From: UBA7672 sp965279085
GTDB lineage: Bacteria; Pseudomonadota; Alphaproteobacteria; Caulobacterales; Hyphomonadaceae
Direction of reading: 5' to 3'
Assembly (NCBI GenBank): GCA_965279085.1
Contig: OZ257149.1
Span: 744,001-808,000, forward strand
Length of the DNA: 64,000 nucleotides
In this document: piece after piece, positions 37,269-43,767 of the stretch
How positions within the stretch are numbered: position 1 is the first letter of the stretch
Layout: the number at the start of each line of letters is the position of its first letter
The notes under the pieces: model-generated
Databases searched by the model: none
Told to the model about the DNA's origin: nothing
What the model saw: the letters and a program-made list of their open reading frames with translations, nothing else
Position numbers and translations under genes: made by a program

Positions 37269-37919
37269 CTAGAGTGGCCTTCCCTGTCTCTCGCACTGCG
37301 CTACGCCCTTGGGCGCCGTCGGGCAATATTGCACGAGCGCCTCGTTGAAGCGCTCCGTGAATTCGGCCGCGATGCCATTGGCTTCCTGCATGGTGACAGC
37401 GCCGATCGTCAGCGTCGGGTGGCGCGCAGCCTCCCGCGCGAACCTGTTGAATTCCTCGGCGGTCATGCCGCTGCGGATAGCCTCGAACTTGGCGGCGGTC
37501 GTCGCCGCCTTGTCCGCTTCGAGCATCACAGCCATCAGATGAGGCTGGCGCAGGAATTCCTGGAAGTTCAGCACCTCCTGAAGCTCCGCAGCCGTGAACT
37601 TTGTCGCGTAGACATTCACCAGCCGCTCTTCCAGCGACGGCATCATGGCGTTCATCACCTCGGTAGACGCCGCGGTGAAGGCCACCGTCATCCAGTCCTT
37701 GATGTCCTTCGGAAGACCCCGCCCTCTCGTTTCGAGCGTCTCGAGAATGCTGTCGCGCGACAGCTGCAGCAACGCTTCAGGCGTTGTGTCCGACGACATC
37801 ACGAACTTCAACGCCAGCTCCCGCGCGGTCGGCGCCTGCGTTTCCTGTGCGACGGCAAACGGCGCAGCCAGCACAAAGCCAGCCAACACCGCGACTACCC
37901 CGATACCGCGCCTGATCAT
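37269..37919 (-). CDS. Exported DUF2059-like protein within the fab operon
   Basis: The 216-residue product has a signal peptide (MIRRGIGVVAVLAGFVLAAP to AVAQE) and a helical mature part. The segment ERLVNVYATKFTAAELQEVL with FQEFLRQP nearby resembles DUF2059 proteins, which are periplasmic and uncharacterised. It is inserted between fabD (75-base gap) and fabG (0-base gap), a place where most proteobacteria have no gene. A role in envelope lipids is a possible inference from position only. Confidence 0.7.
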   Translation of the reverse strand: MIRRGIGVVAVLAGFVLAAPFAVAQETQAPTARELALKFVMSSDTTPEALLQLSRDSILETLETRGRGLPKDIKDWMTVAFTAASTEVMNAMMPSLEERLVNVYATKFTAAELQEVLNFQEFLRQPHLMAVMLEADKAATTAAKFEAIRSGMTAEEFNRFAREAARHPTLTIGAVTMQEANGIAAEFTERFNEALVQYCPTAPKGVAQCERQGRPL

Positions 37920-37994
37920 CGAAGCCCCCAGATCATCGACCTCGTCTCTCTCATGGGGTCATCCTCGGACCTGTCCCAAGAACGATCCCGTTAG

Positions 37995-38939
37995 TTAGCC
38001 CAATGACTTCGCAAACGCCTCAAGATCCGCCGGCACGTTCAGTGCGATCGTCTCCGCTTCCGGCGCATTCCGCTTCACCATGCCCGACAGCTGCTTGCCA
38101 GCACCCGTCTCGACGAATTTCGTCACGCCCCCATCGGTCGCCATCCACTGCACGCACTCACGCCAGCGCACGCGGCCCGTCACCTGCTCGACCAGCAGCC
38201 GCCGGATATCCGCCGGTTCGCTGATCGGCCGCGCGGTCACGTTCGCCACCACCGGCACGACCGGCTTGTTGATCGTGGCGGCGGCCAGCGCCTTCTCCAT
38301 CGCGACAGCCGCCGGCGCCATCAGCGGCGAGTGGAACGGCGCCGACACCGGCAGCGGAATGGCCTTCACGCCCTTCGCCTTCGCCGCCGCGATCGCCGCC
38401 TCGACCCCGGCCTTCGATCCCGAGATCACGACGTTGCCCGCATTGTTGTCGTTCGCGACCACCACCGTTCCGGCAGCCGAACCTTCCAGCGCGATCGACT
38501 CCGCGATCTCGACATCCACCTTGCCGATCAGCGCCGCCATCGCGCCCGTGCCCGCCGGCGCCGCCGCCTGCATCGCCTCGCCGCGCTTGCGCAGCAGCTT
38601 CGCGGCATCCGTCACGCTCAGCGCGCCCGCCGCCGCCAGCGCGGAATACTCGCCCAGTGAATGCCCGGCCACGAAAGCCGCCTGCGAAATCTTCACGCCG
38701 AAACCCGTCTCCAGCGCCCGCGCCGCCGCGAGGCTCACCGCCATCAGAGCCGGCTGCGCATTTGCGGTAAGTGTCAGCGTCTCGATCGGCCCACCCCAGA
38801 TCAGGTCCGACAGCTTCTCGCCCAGCGCAGCGTCCACTTCATCGAACACCGCCTTCGCCGCCGGAAACGCATCCGCCAGCTCCTTCCCCATGCCCACCGC
38901 CTGCGAGCCCTGGCCGGGGAAGATGAAAGCGAACGACAT
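37995..38939 (-). CDS. fabD: Malonyl-CoA:ACP transacylase
   Basis: FabD loads malonate from CoA onto ACP. The 314-residue protein has FIFPGQGSQAVGMG at the N-terminus, the nucleophile elbow GHSLGEYSAL, the catalytic His region PVSAPFHSPLMAPA and the Gln/Arg positions of the family. It is the first fatty-acid gene of the cluster transcribed on the minus strand. Confidence 0.96.
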   Translation of the reverse strand: MSFAFIFPGQGSQAVGMGKELADAFPAAKAVFDEVDAALGEKLSDLIWGGPIETLTLTANAQPALMAVSLAAARALETGFGVKISQAAFVAGHSLGEYSALAAAGALSVTDAAKLLRKRGEAMQAAAPAGTGAMAALIGKVDVEIAESIALEGSAAGTVVVANDNNAGNVVISGSKAGVEAAIAAAKAKGVKAIPLPVSAPFHSPLMAPAAVAMEKALAAATINKPVVPVVANVTARPISEPADIRRLLVEQVTGRVRWRECVQWMATDGGVTKFVETGAGKQLSGMVKRNAPEAETIALNVPADLEAFAKSLG

Positions 38940-39019
38940 GGGAGCCTCGGAATCGGCGCTGAACGAGCGCGTTTCCTAGGAACTAGGCTAATGCCACGCA
39001 AGGGATACGGGAGATTGGA

Positions 39020-39244
39020 TCAGTCCGCCGAATGCGTCCCCTCGGACCGGTCCATCGGACCCGCCTCTCCGGGCAGGATATTGGCGCTGCCGAACGGACC
39101 GAAGCGTTCCATCTGGAGCTCATGCGCCAGTTGCCGCCAAAGGGCGGCCTGCTGCAGGTAGATCATGCGATCCGCGGGATCAGCCATGCGGGCCGCCATT
39201 TCATAGTTATTGGCCTTGAGCAGGCAGTCTGAATGGGTTGGCAT
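39020..39244 (-). CDS. 74-residue small conserved-type protein
   Basis: Starting at ATG 39244 the product is 74 residues, with a helical core (HSDCLLKANNYEMAARMADP, then DRMIYLQQAALWRQLAHEL). This recalls the many small alphaproteobacterial proteins with a ANxxxxxAxxxxDPxxRxxxLxxAxxWxxLA pattern, of unknown function. It is upstream of fabD on the same strand with an 80-base gap and divergent from rpsF. The open frame extends 39 codons upstream, but that part overlaps the rpsF promoter region and looks unrelated. Confidence 0.65.
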   Translation of the reverse strand: MPTHSDCLLKANNYEMAARMADPADRMIYLQQAALWRQLAHELQMERFGPFGSANILPGEAGPMDRSEGTHSAD

Positions 39245-39352
39245 GGACAGGGTCCGGAAACACTCAACTCCCGGGTAAACGCCATAAATCCAGATTGGTT
39301 CGGGTTCCCCTGCGGTTTCTGCTGCAAATCCCGCCCGAGACGCTCTGGACGC

Positions 39353-39380
39353 TTGATTCACCGGCCCTTTCCTGTATTAG
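39353..39380 (+). promoter_or_regulatory. Candidate sigma-70-type promoter of rpsF operon
   Basis: TTGATT (39353-39358) and TATTAG (39375-39380) are separated by 16 bases, a fair match to a housekeeping promoter, 110 bases before the rpsF start. A transcription start near 39387 would leave a ~105-base leader containing the hairpin described next. Confidence 0.5.
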
Positions 39381-39422
39381 CCGCGCTTCGCAAAGAGAGG
39401 CGGTCCCAAGGCTCATTCGAGC

Positions 39423-39477
39423 GCGAGGGATCCATCGTAGGCAGTCCGCCCTTCGGACTGGCTGCGCCGCCCCTCGC
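39423..39477 (+). promoter_or_regulatory. Candidate S6:S18 autoregulatory leader structure
   Basis: A closing stem GCGAGGG (39423-39429) / CCCTCGC (39471-39477) encloses an inner perfect hairpin AGTCCG-CCCTT-CGGACT (39443-39459) with asymmetric internal loops between. It sits 14 bases before the rpsF start codon. Leaders of rpsF operons in several bacteria bind the S6:S18 complex and shut off translation. The position and nested shape fit, but I cannot confirm the known binding consensus. Confidence 0.4.
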
Positions 39478-39491
39478 AGAAGGGACGAAAA

Positions 39492-39959
39492 ATGGCATTC
39501 TACGAACACGTGGTCGTCACGCGACCCGATATTTCCCCACAACAGGTCGACGCGCTGGTGGAAGACATCACCCGCATCGTCACCGAGGGCCAGGGCAAGG
39601 TGGAGAAGTCCGAATACTGGGGCCTCCGCAACCTCGCCTACCCGATCAAGAAATCGCGCAAGGCGCACTACTCGCTCCTGAACATCGACGCCCCCGGCCC
39701 GGTGATCCACGAGATCGAGCGCCGTCACCGCATCAACGAAGACGTCCTGCGCTTCCTCACCGTGAAGGTCGAAGAACTGCAGACCGAGCCTTCGGCCGTC
39801 ATCGCCCGCAAGGACCGTGACGACCGCAAGCGCGACCGTGACGACTTCGGCGGCGGCTTCGGCGGCGGTGGCTTCGGCGACCGTCCTCCCCGTGGCGACC
39901 GTCCGCCCCGCGACTTCGGCGATCGTCCGCCGCGCGGCCCACGCCCTGATCGCGGCTAG
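39492..39959 (+). CDS. rpsF: 30S ribosomal protein bS6 with RG-rich tail
   Basis: The ribosomal domain (~1-100) is typical: MAFYEHVVVTRPDISPQQVD, KVEKSEYWGLRNLAYPIKK and the RRHRINEDVLRFLTVKVEEL strand. Beyond it there is a ~45-residue low-complexity tail of Asp/Arg then Gly/Phe/Arg/Pro repeats (FGGGFGGGGFGDRPP, RGDRPPRDFGDRPPRG). The total is 155 residues against the usual 95-135. bS6 pairs with bS18 on the 30S platform. It is first in the rpsF-rpsR-rplI operon. Confidence 0.97.
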   Translation: MAFYEHVVVTRPDISPQQVDALVEDITRIVTEGQGKVEKSEYWGLRNLAYPIKKSRKAHYSLLNIDAPGPVIHEIERRHRINEDVLRFLTVKVEELQTEPSAVIARKDRDDRKRDRDDFGGGFGGGGFGDRPPRGDRPPRDFGDRPPRGPRPDRG

Positions 39960-39970
39960 GAGCAACGAAC

Positions 39971-40231
39971 ATGGCACAAGTCAAAGTCAACATCGCCAAC
40001 CTCCCGTCGCGCCGCCCGTTCGGCCGCCGGCGCAAGGTCTGCCCGTTCTCGGGCAAGGATGCTCAGCCGATCGACTACAAGGACGTGAAACTTCTCCAGC
40101 GCTACGTCTCGGAGAAGGGCAAGATCGTCCCGGCCCGCATCACCGCGGTTTCAGCCAAGAAGCAACGCGTCCTGTCGCAAGCGATCAAACGCGCGCGCCA
40201 CCTGTCGCTGCTTCCGTATCTCGTGAAGTAG
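39971..40231 (+). CDS. rpsR: 30S ribosomal protein bS18
   Basis: The 86-residue protein has the family pattern KVCPFSGKDAQPIDYKDVKL, LLQRYVSEKGKIVPARI and SQAIKRARHLSLLPY. It binds the central domain of 16S rRNA with bS6. An AGGAGC ribosome-binding site is provided by the rpsF stop region (TAGGAGCAACG). Confidence 0.98.
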   Translation: MAQVKVNIANLPSRRPFGRRRKVCPFSGKDAQPIDYKDVKLLQRYVSEKGKIVPARITAVSAKKQRVLSQAIKRARHLSLLPYLVK

Positions 40232-40244
40232 GAGGGAGCATCCC

Positions 40245-40835
40245 ATGGAAGTCATCCTCCTCGAACGCGTGGAAAGCCTCGGCGCCATCGGCGACGTGGT
40301 GAAGGTCAAGAACGGCTTCGCCCGTAACTACCTTCTCCCGCAGCACAAGGCTCTCCTCGCCACCGACGCTAATAAAGCTCGGTTCGAGCGCGAACGCACT
40401 GCGATCGAAGCCCGCAACGAAAAGGCCCGCGCGGCTGCTCAGGCCGAAGGTCAGTCGCTCGACGGCACGACCTACGTTCTGATCCGTCAGGCCGGCGAAA
40501 CCGGCCAGCTGTACGGTTCGGTTGCCGCCCGTGACATCTCGGAAGCGATTAACGCTGCCGGCGGTCACAAGGTCGAGCGCAAGCACGTGGCGATCCAGCA
40601 GCCGATCAAGACGATCGGCATGCACACCGTCACGATCCGCCTGCACCCGGAAGTTGCGCTCAAGGTCACGCTCAACGTCGCCCGCTCGCCGGACGAAGCT
40701 GAACGTCAGGCCAAGGGCGAGAACGTGATCGCTGCCGGTCAGGCTGCCGACAAGGCCGCCGACGACGAAGCCGCCAAGGAAATCGCCGCTGCCGCTCAGG
40801 CCGCCGGTTTCGACCGCGGCCCGATCGACGGCTGA
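40245..40835 (+). CDS. rplI: 50S ribosomal protein bL9
   Basis: bL9 of 196 residues. N-domain MEVILLERVESLGAIGDVVK and VKNGFARNYLLPQHKA, then the long connecting helix and the C-domain (ETGQLYGSVAARDISEAI). It has a ~45-residue Ala/Glu-rich C-terminal extension (AADKAADDEAAKEIAAAAQ) beyond the E. coli length of 149, as in other alphaproteobacteria. It is last in the operon and followed by a strong terminator. Confidence 0.97.
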   Translation: MEVILLERVESLGAIGDVVKVKNGFARNYLLPQHKALLATDANKARFERERTAIEARNEKARAAAQAEGQSLDGTTYVLIRQAGETGQLYGSVAARDISEAINAAGGHKVERKHVAIQQPIKTIGMHTVTIRLHPEVALKVTLNVARSPDEAERQAKGENVIAAGQAADKAADDEAAKEIAAAAQAAGFDRGPIDG

Positions 40836-40859
40836 TCGCCTCGCACTGAACCAACAAAG

Positions 40860-40888
40860 AAAGGCCCGGTGGAAACACCGGGCCTTTT
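40860..40888 (+). terminator. Rho-independent terminator of rpsF-rpsR-rplI
   Basis: A nine-bp GC stem GGCCCGGTG / CACCGGGCC with a stable GAAA tetraloop, extended by A-T pairs, is followed by TTTTGCTTT. It lies 25 bases after the rplI stop codon. Confidence 0.93.
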
Positions 40889-40950
40889 GCTTTCACGCGT
40901 CGGTAACTGCCCCCACCGTCTCGCAGTGTCCAAAGCAACCGTCAGTGAGA

Positions 40951-41067
40951 CCCCCCCCTGTCCTCTCCCTTCCAGGGGGAGGAACCATGCTTCGCGAACT
41001 TCCCCATCGACGACGAGTGGTGGCGCATCCGGGTCCCTCCCCCTGGAAGGGAGAGGACAGGTGGGGG
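40951..41067. repeat. Long inverted repeat with ~36-bp arms
   Basis: The left arm 40951-40986 (...TGTCCTCTCCCTTCCAGG..., ending GGGGGAGGAACC) and the right arm 41032-41067 are reverse complements with about two mismatches; flanking GAGAC/GTCCC extends the match loosely. The loop is ~45 bases. It lies alone in a gene-free stretch. Such short C/G-rich palindromes are typical of dispersed non-coding repeats (REP/MITE-like) in alphaproteobacteria. No coding capacity is evident. Confidence 0.8.
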
Positions 41068-41472
41068 TCCCGCCAACCCAACTCATCGCGCCGATGCCCA
41101 CAACCGCCAAGTTATCCTACACCCACGCGACAAACTTCCCTTGCCCTTCAAGCGCCTACAAAAAATCAGCGCGAAGTTGTCCCCACCCCCCCTGAACCTG
41201 ACGGATAATCCCTCCATCGCTTCCGCATGGAAGGGCAGCCGGTACAGCTGTTCGACGGCGCGGGGGCGATGCGTTCGAGCGTGGAGCACATGATCGCAGA
41301 CCAGCGCGATCCAGCTCAGCCCCTGCGTATGTCGAGGTCAAACCATCGGCCAAGTGGGGGAATGTTGTCCGGGGACCCTGGCGGAACATCCATGGACCCG
41401 CACGCCACCGGCGATGCCAACGGCAGAGGCGTGAAACGATCGCCTTGTCCGAGGCCGGCGCAGCAACGAGCG
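41068..41472. other. Gene-free stretch before the dcm-like gene
   Basis: About 400 bases with several open frames on both strands but no frame showing protein-like composition, ribosome-binding site or recognisable motif. The longest candidate, 41156-41638 on the minus strand, is Arg/Ala/Gly/Cys-rich and reads through the structured RNA region, so I do not accept it. The segment may contain the promoter or 5' part of the structured transcript at 41473. Confidence 0.5.
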
Positions 41473-41608
41473 CGGGGACGCGGGATGTCGCGTTTCTTCT
41501 TCTGACTGCCGGCAGGCTGCACCAGCAGCAAGCCAAACCACGCGGGCCATCCCGCGTCCCCGGCCCTTCCGGGCCAGAGCTACAGCATCCCGCAGGGCGT
41601 TTCCGCCC
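41473..41608 (+). ncRNA. Structured RNA candidate, C4-antisense-RNA-like
   Basis: A perfect 15-bp helix CGGGGACGCGGGATG (41473-41487) / CATCCCGCGTCCCCG (41548-41562) encloses CGCGT/ACGCG (41489-41493 with 41540-41544), the pyrimidine-rich TTTCTTCTTCTG and an inner hairpin GCTGC-ACCA-GCAGC. Two more hairpins follow directly: GGCCC-TTCC-GGGCC (41562-41575) and GGGCG-TTTC-CGCCC (41595-41608). The layout recalls C4 antisense RNAs of P1-like prophages, in which a long closing stem encloses a C/U-rich single strand. It lies ~100 bases before the methyltransferase start. The family identity is unverified. Confidence 0.45.
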
Positions 41609-41708
41609 GTGCGACAGAGAGATCACGCCACGCCCCATGGTTCGACGGGCTCACCGGCCCCAAAACTACCCACAGGCCCCCACACCCGAATCACGGCAGT
41701 TTCCCGTA

Positions 41709-42839
41709 ATGCCTTCGCGCCCCTCCTTCCTCGAATTCTTCGCCGGCGGCGGCATGGCGCGGCAGGGGCTCGACGGCGTGTTCGACTGCACGTTCGCCAA
41801 CGACTTCGACCCGATGAAATGCGCCGCCTACCGCTCGAACTATCCGGGCGACCACATCGTCGAAGGCGACGTCTGGAACATCGACGCGAAGAATGTCCCC
41901 GCCGCCGATCTCGCCTGGGCCAGCTTCCCCTGCCAGGACCTCTCGCTCGCCGGCGGCCGCCGCGGCCTCAACGCGCCGCGCTCGGGCGCCTTCTGGGGCT
42001 TCTGGAACGTCATCACCAAACAGAAAGACCGCGCGCCGAAAACGATCGTCATCGAGAACGTCGCCGGCTTGCTCTCCTCTCACGGCGGCCGCGACTTCAC
42101 CGCGCTCATCACCGAATTCGCGGACGCAGGCTATCGTGTCGGCGCGATGGTAATCGACGCCGCGCTGTTCTCCCCGCAATCGCGCCAGCGTCTCTTCATC
42201 GTCGCACACAAGGGCAAGCTGCCCACCGGCCTCGACGCTGAAATGCCCGACGACATCTATCATCCGCCAACACTCCGCGCCGCCGTCGCCGCCCTGCCCG
42301 ACACGACGCACATGGCCTGGGTGTGGTGGCGCCTGCCCCATCCGCCGCGCCGCAATACCGATCTCGCCGCCCTGCTTGAACGCAACCCGCCCGCCGATGT
42401 CTGGCGCTCGGAAGAGGCGACGCAGAAGCTGATCGGACAGATGGCCCCGCTGCATCGCCAGCGCCTTGATGCCGCGCTCGCCGACCGCAAATGGCAGGCC
42501 GGCGCCGTCTTCCGCCGCATCCGCATCGAGGACGGCACACGCATCCAGCGCGCCGAGATACGATACGACGGCATGGCCGGTTGCCTGCGCACACCGGCGG
42601 GCGGTTCGTCGAAACAGCTGCTGCTCGTCACCGAGAACGGCCGCGTCCGCCTGCGCGCTGTTATGGCGCGGGAAGCTGCTCGTCTCATGGGCCTGCCCGA
42701 CAGCTATCGCCTTCCCTCCGCAGAAACCAACGCTCTCAAGGTCGTGGGCGATGGCGTCTCGGTCCCCGTCGTTCGCTGGCTTGGTGAAAACCTGCTGGCC
42801 CCGCTGGCTGGAAGCACGCCCAGGAAGGCAGCCGCCTAG
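41709..42839 (+). CDS. DNA (cytosine-5-)-methyltransferase, Dcm-like
   Basis: The 376-residue product starts at ATG 41709 (MPSRPSFLEFFAGGGMARQG). The ordered C5-MTase motifs are I (FFAGGGMARQGL), IV with the catalytic Cys (SFPCQDLSLAGGR), VI (IVIENVAGL), VIII (SPQSRQRLFIV), a target-recognition region (~240-310) and IX/X (RLMGLPDSYRLPS, VVGDGVSVPVVRWLGENL). It methylates C5 of cytosine in a sequence I cannot infer. No cognate restriction enzyme is seen. Downstream is a membrane protein and a Vsr endonuclease that repairs T:G mismatches produced by 5-methylcytosine deamination, so this is a functional pair. Confidence 0.93.
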   Translation: MPSRPSFLEFFAGGGMARQGLDGVFDCTFANDFDPMKCAAYRSNYPGDHIVEGDVWNIDAKNVPAADLAWASFPCQDLSLAGGRRGLNAPRSGAFWGFWNVITKQKDRAPKTIVIENVAGLLSSHGGRDFTALITEFADAGYRVGAMVIDAALFSPQSRQRLFIVAHKGKLPTGLDAEMPDDIYHPPTLRAAVAALPDTTHMAWVWWRLPHPPRRNTDLAALLERNPPADVWRSEEATQKLIGQMAPLHRQRLDAALADRKWQAGAVFRRIRIEDGTRIQRAEIRYDGMAGCLRTPAGGSSKQLLLVTENGRVRLRAVMAREAARLMGLPDSYRLPSAETNALKVVGDGVSVPVVRWLGENLLAPLAGSTPRKAAA

Positions 42840-42890
42840 CGGCCCCGCTTCCAGCGTCCTACATTCGGATCAGCAATCCGGGGCAAAGCC

Positions 42891-43298
42891 ATGGACGACC
42901 AGAAGCGCGATCTCGACCGTCGCATCCGCCGTGCGCAGCGCATGGAGCTTGTCCGCAACCTCAAGGAAGGTTGGCTCGCCATCGTTCTTGGCGTGGCCAT
43001 CCTCGCAGCGATCTTCCTCGGCGGCTCTTTCGCCGCGACGCCCCAAAAACTGCAGGCCACCGTCATCGGACACGTCGTCGAGGAGGCCAACGCCCGTACC
43101 AACAAGCAGGGCGCCCTCATCCGCCATGAGGTCGTGAAGCTGGACGATGGCGCGATCATCGATGTGAGTCTCACCAGCGACAAGCCGCTCAACGCCGGCG
43201 ACGCCCTGAAGATCGATATCCACGAAAAGGACTGGGGGCCTCTCCACCAGGTGTCCTACCGCTTCGCCGGCTATCCCGGCGATGCGCCGCATAGCTGA
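42891..43298 (+). CDS. Single-span membrane protein between dcm and vsr
   Basis: A 135-residue protein: a basic amphipathic N-terminus (DDQKRDLDRRIRRAQRMEL), one membrane span (WLAIVLGVAILAAIFLGGSF, ~28-47), then a ~85-residue, probably beta-rich outer domain (LQATVIGHVVEEAN ... VVKLDDGAIIDVSLTSDKPL ... GDALKIDIHEKDW). I recognise no family. Its stop codon TGA overlaps the ATG of vsr (TGATG), so it is translationally coupled to a DNA-repair gene with which it has no obvious link. Confidence 0.8.
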   Translation: MDDQKRDLDRRIRRAQRMELVRNLKEGWLAIVLGVAILAAIFLGGSFAATPQKLQATVIGHVVEEANARTNKQGALIRHEVVKLDDGAIIDVSLTSDKPLNAGDALKIDIHEKDWGPLHQVSYRFAGYPGDAPHS

Positions 43299-43717
43299 TG
43301 GCGGACGTCTTCGCGCCGGAGAAACGCTCGGCCGTCATGCGCGCGGTAAAGTCCCGCGACACGGCGCCGGAACTGAAAGTGCGAAAAACCGCCCATGCAC
43401 TCGGCCTGCGCTTCCGCCTTCGGCGTGATGATCTCCCCGGCAAACCCGATCTCGTTTTCCCGTCGAAACGAACCGCCCTCTTCGTGCACGGCTGCTTCTG
43501 GCACGGCCACGACTGCCCGCACGGCGCCCGCATGCCGCAGAACAACCGTGCCTACTGGCAGGCCAAGATTTCCCGCAACATGGCGCGCGACAAGGCGACG
43601 CTGTCGGCGCTGAAAAAGCTCGGTTGGACGCCGCGCGTGATCTGGGAATGCCAGACGCGCGACGCTGCTACGTTATCGCGGTTGATCGCACGCCAGATGC
43701 GGAGCCGTTCTCCTTGA
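43298..43717 (+). CDS. vsr: Very short patch repair endonuclease Vsr
   Basis: The 139-residue product has the Vsr plan: RSAVMRAVKSRDTAPELKVRK at the N-terminus, LPGKPDLVFP with the catalytic metal-binding Asp, FVHGCFWHGHDC with the zinc-site Cys/His residues, and YWQAKISRNMARDKATLSAL followed by WECQ. Vsr nicks 5' of the T in T:G mismatches left by deaminated 5-methylcytosine, and is normally beside a C5 methyltransferase, as here. It starts inside the stop codon of the membrane protein gene. Confidence 0.93.
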   Translation: MADVFAPEKRSAVMRAVKSRDTAPELKVRKTAHALGLRFRLRRDDLPGKPDLVFPSKRTALFVHGCFWHGHDCPHGARMPQNNRAYWQAKISRNMARDKATLSALKKLGWTPRVIWECQTRDAATLSRLIARQMRSRSP

Positions 43718-43767
43718 CCGGTCCCGAGCACCCTTCCATGCTTGGCCCCGGACATGGGATACGGGCA

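Noticed and set aside
41240..41275. TTCGACGG sequence recalling the 5' end of tmRNA
   Set aside because: The surrounding bases do not form the tRNA-like domain and no tag-peptide frame follows.
41156..41638. 160-codon minus-strand frame and overlapping short frames in the dcm upstream gap
   Set aside because: Low-complexity composition (Arg, Cys, Pro, Ala), no ribosome-binding site, and they run through the paired RNA helices.
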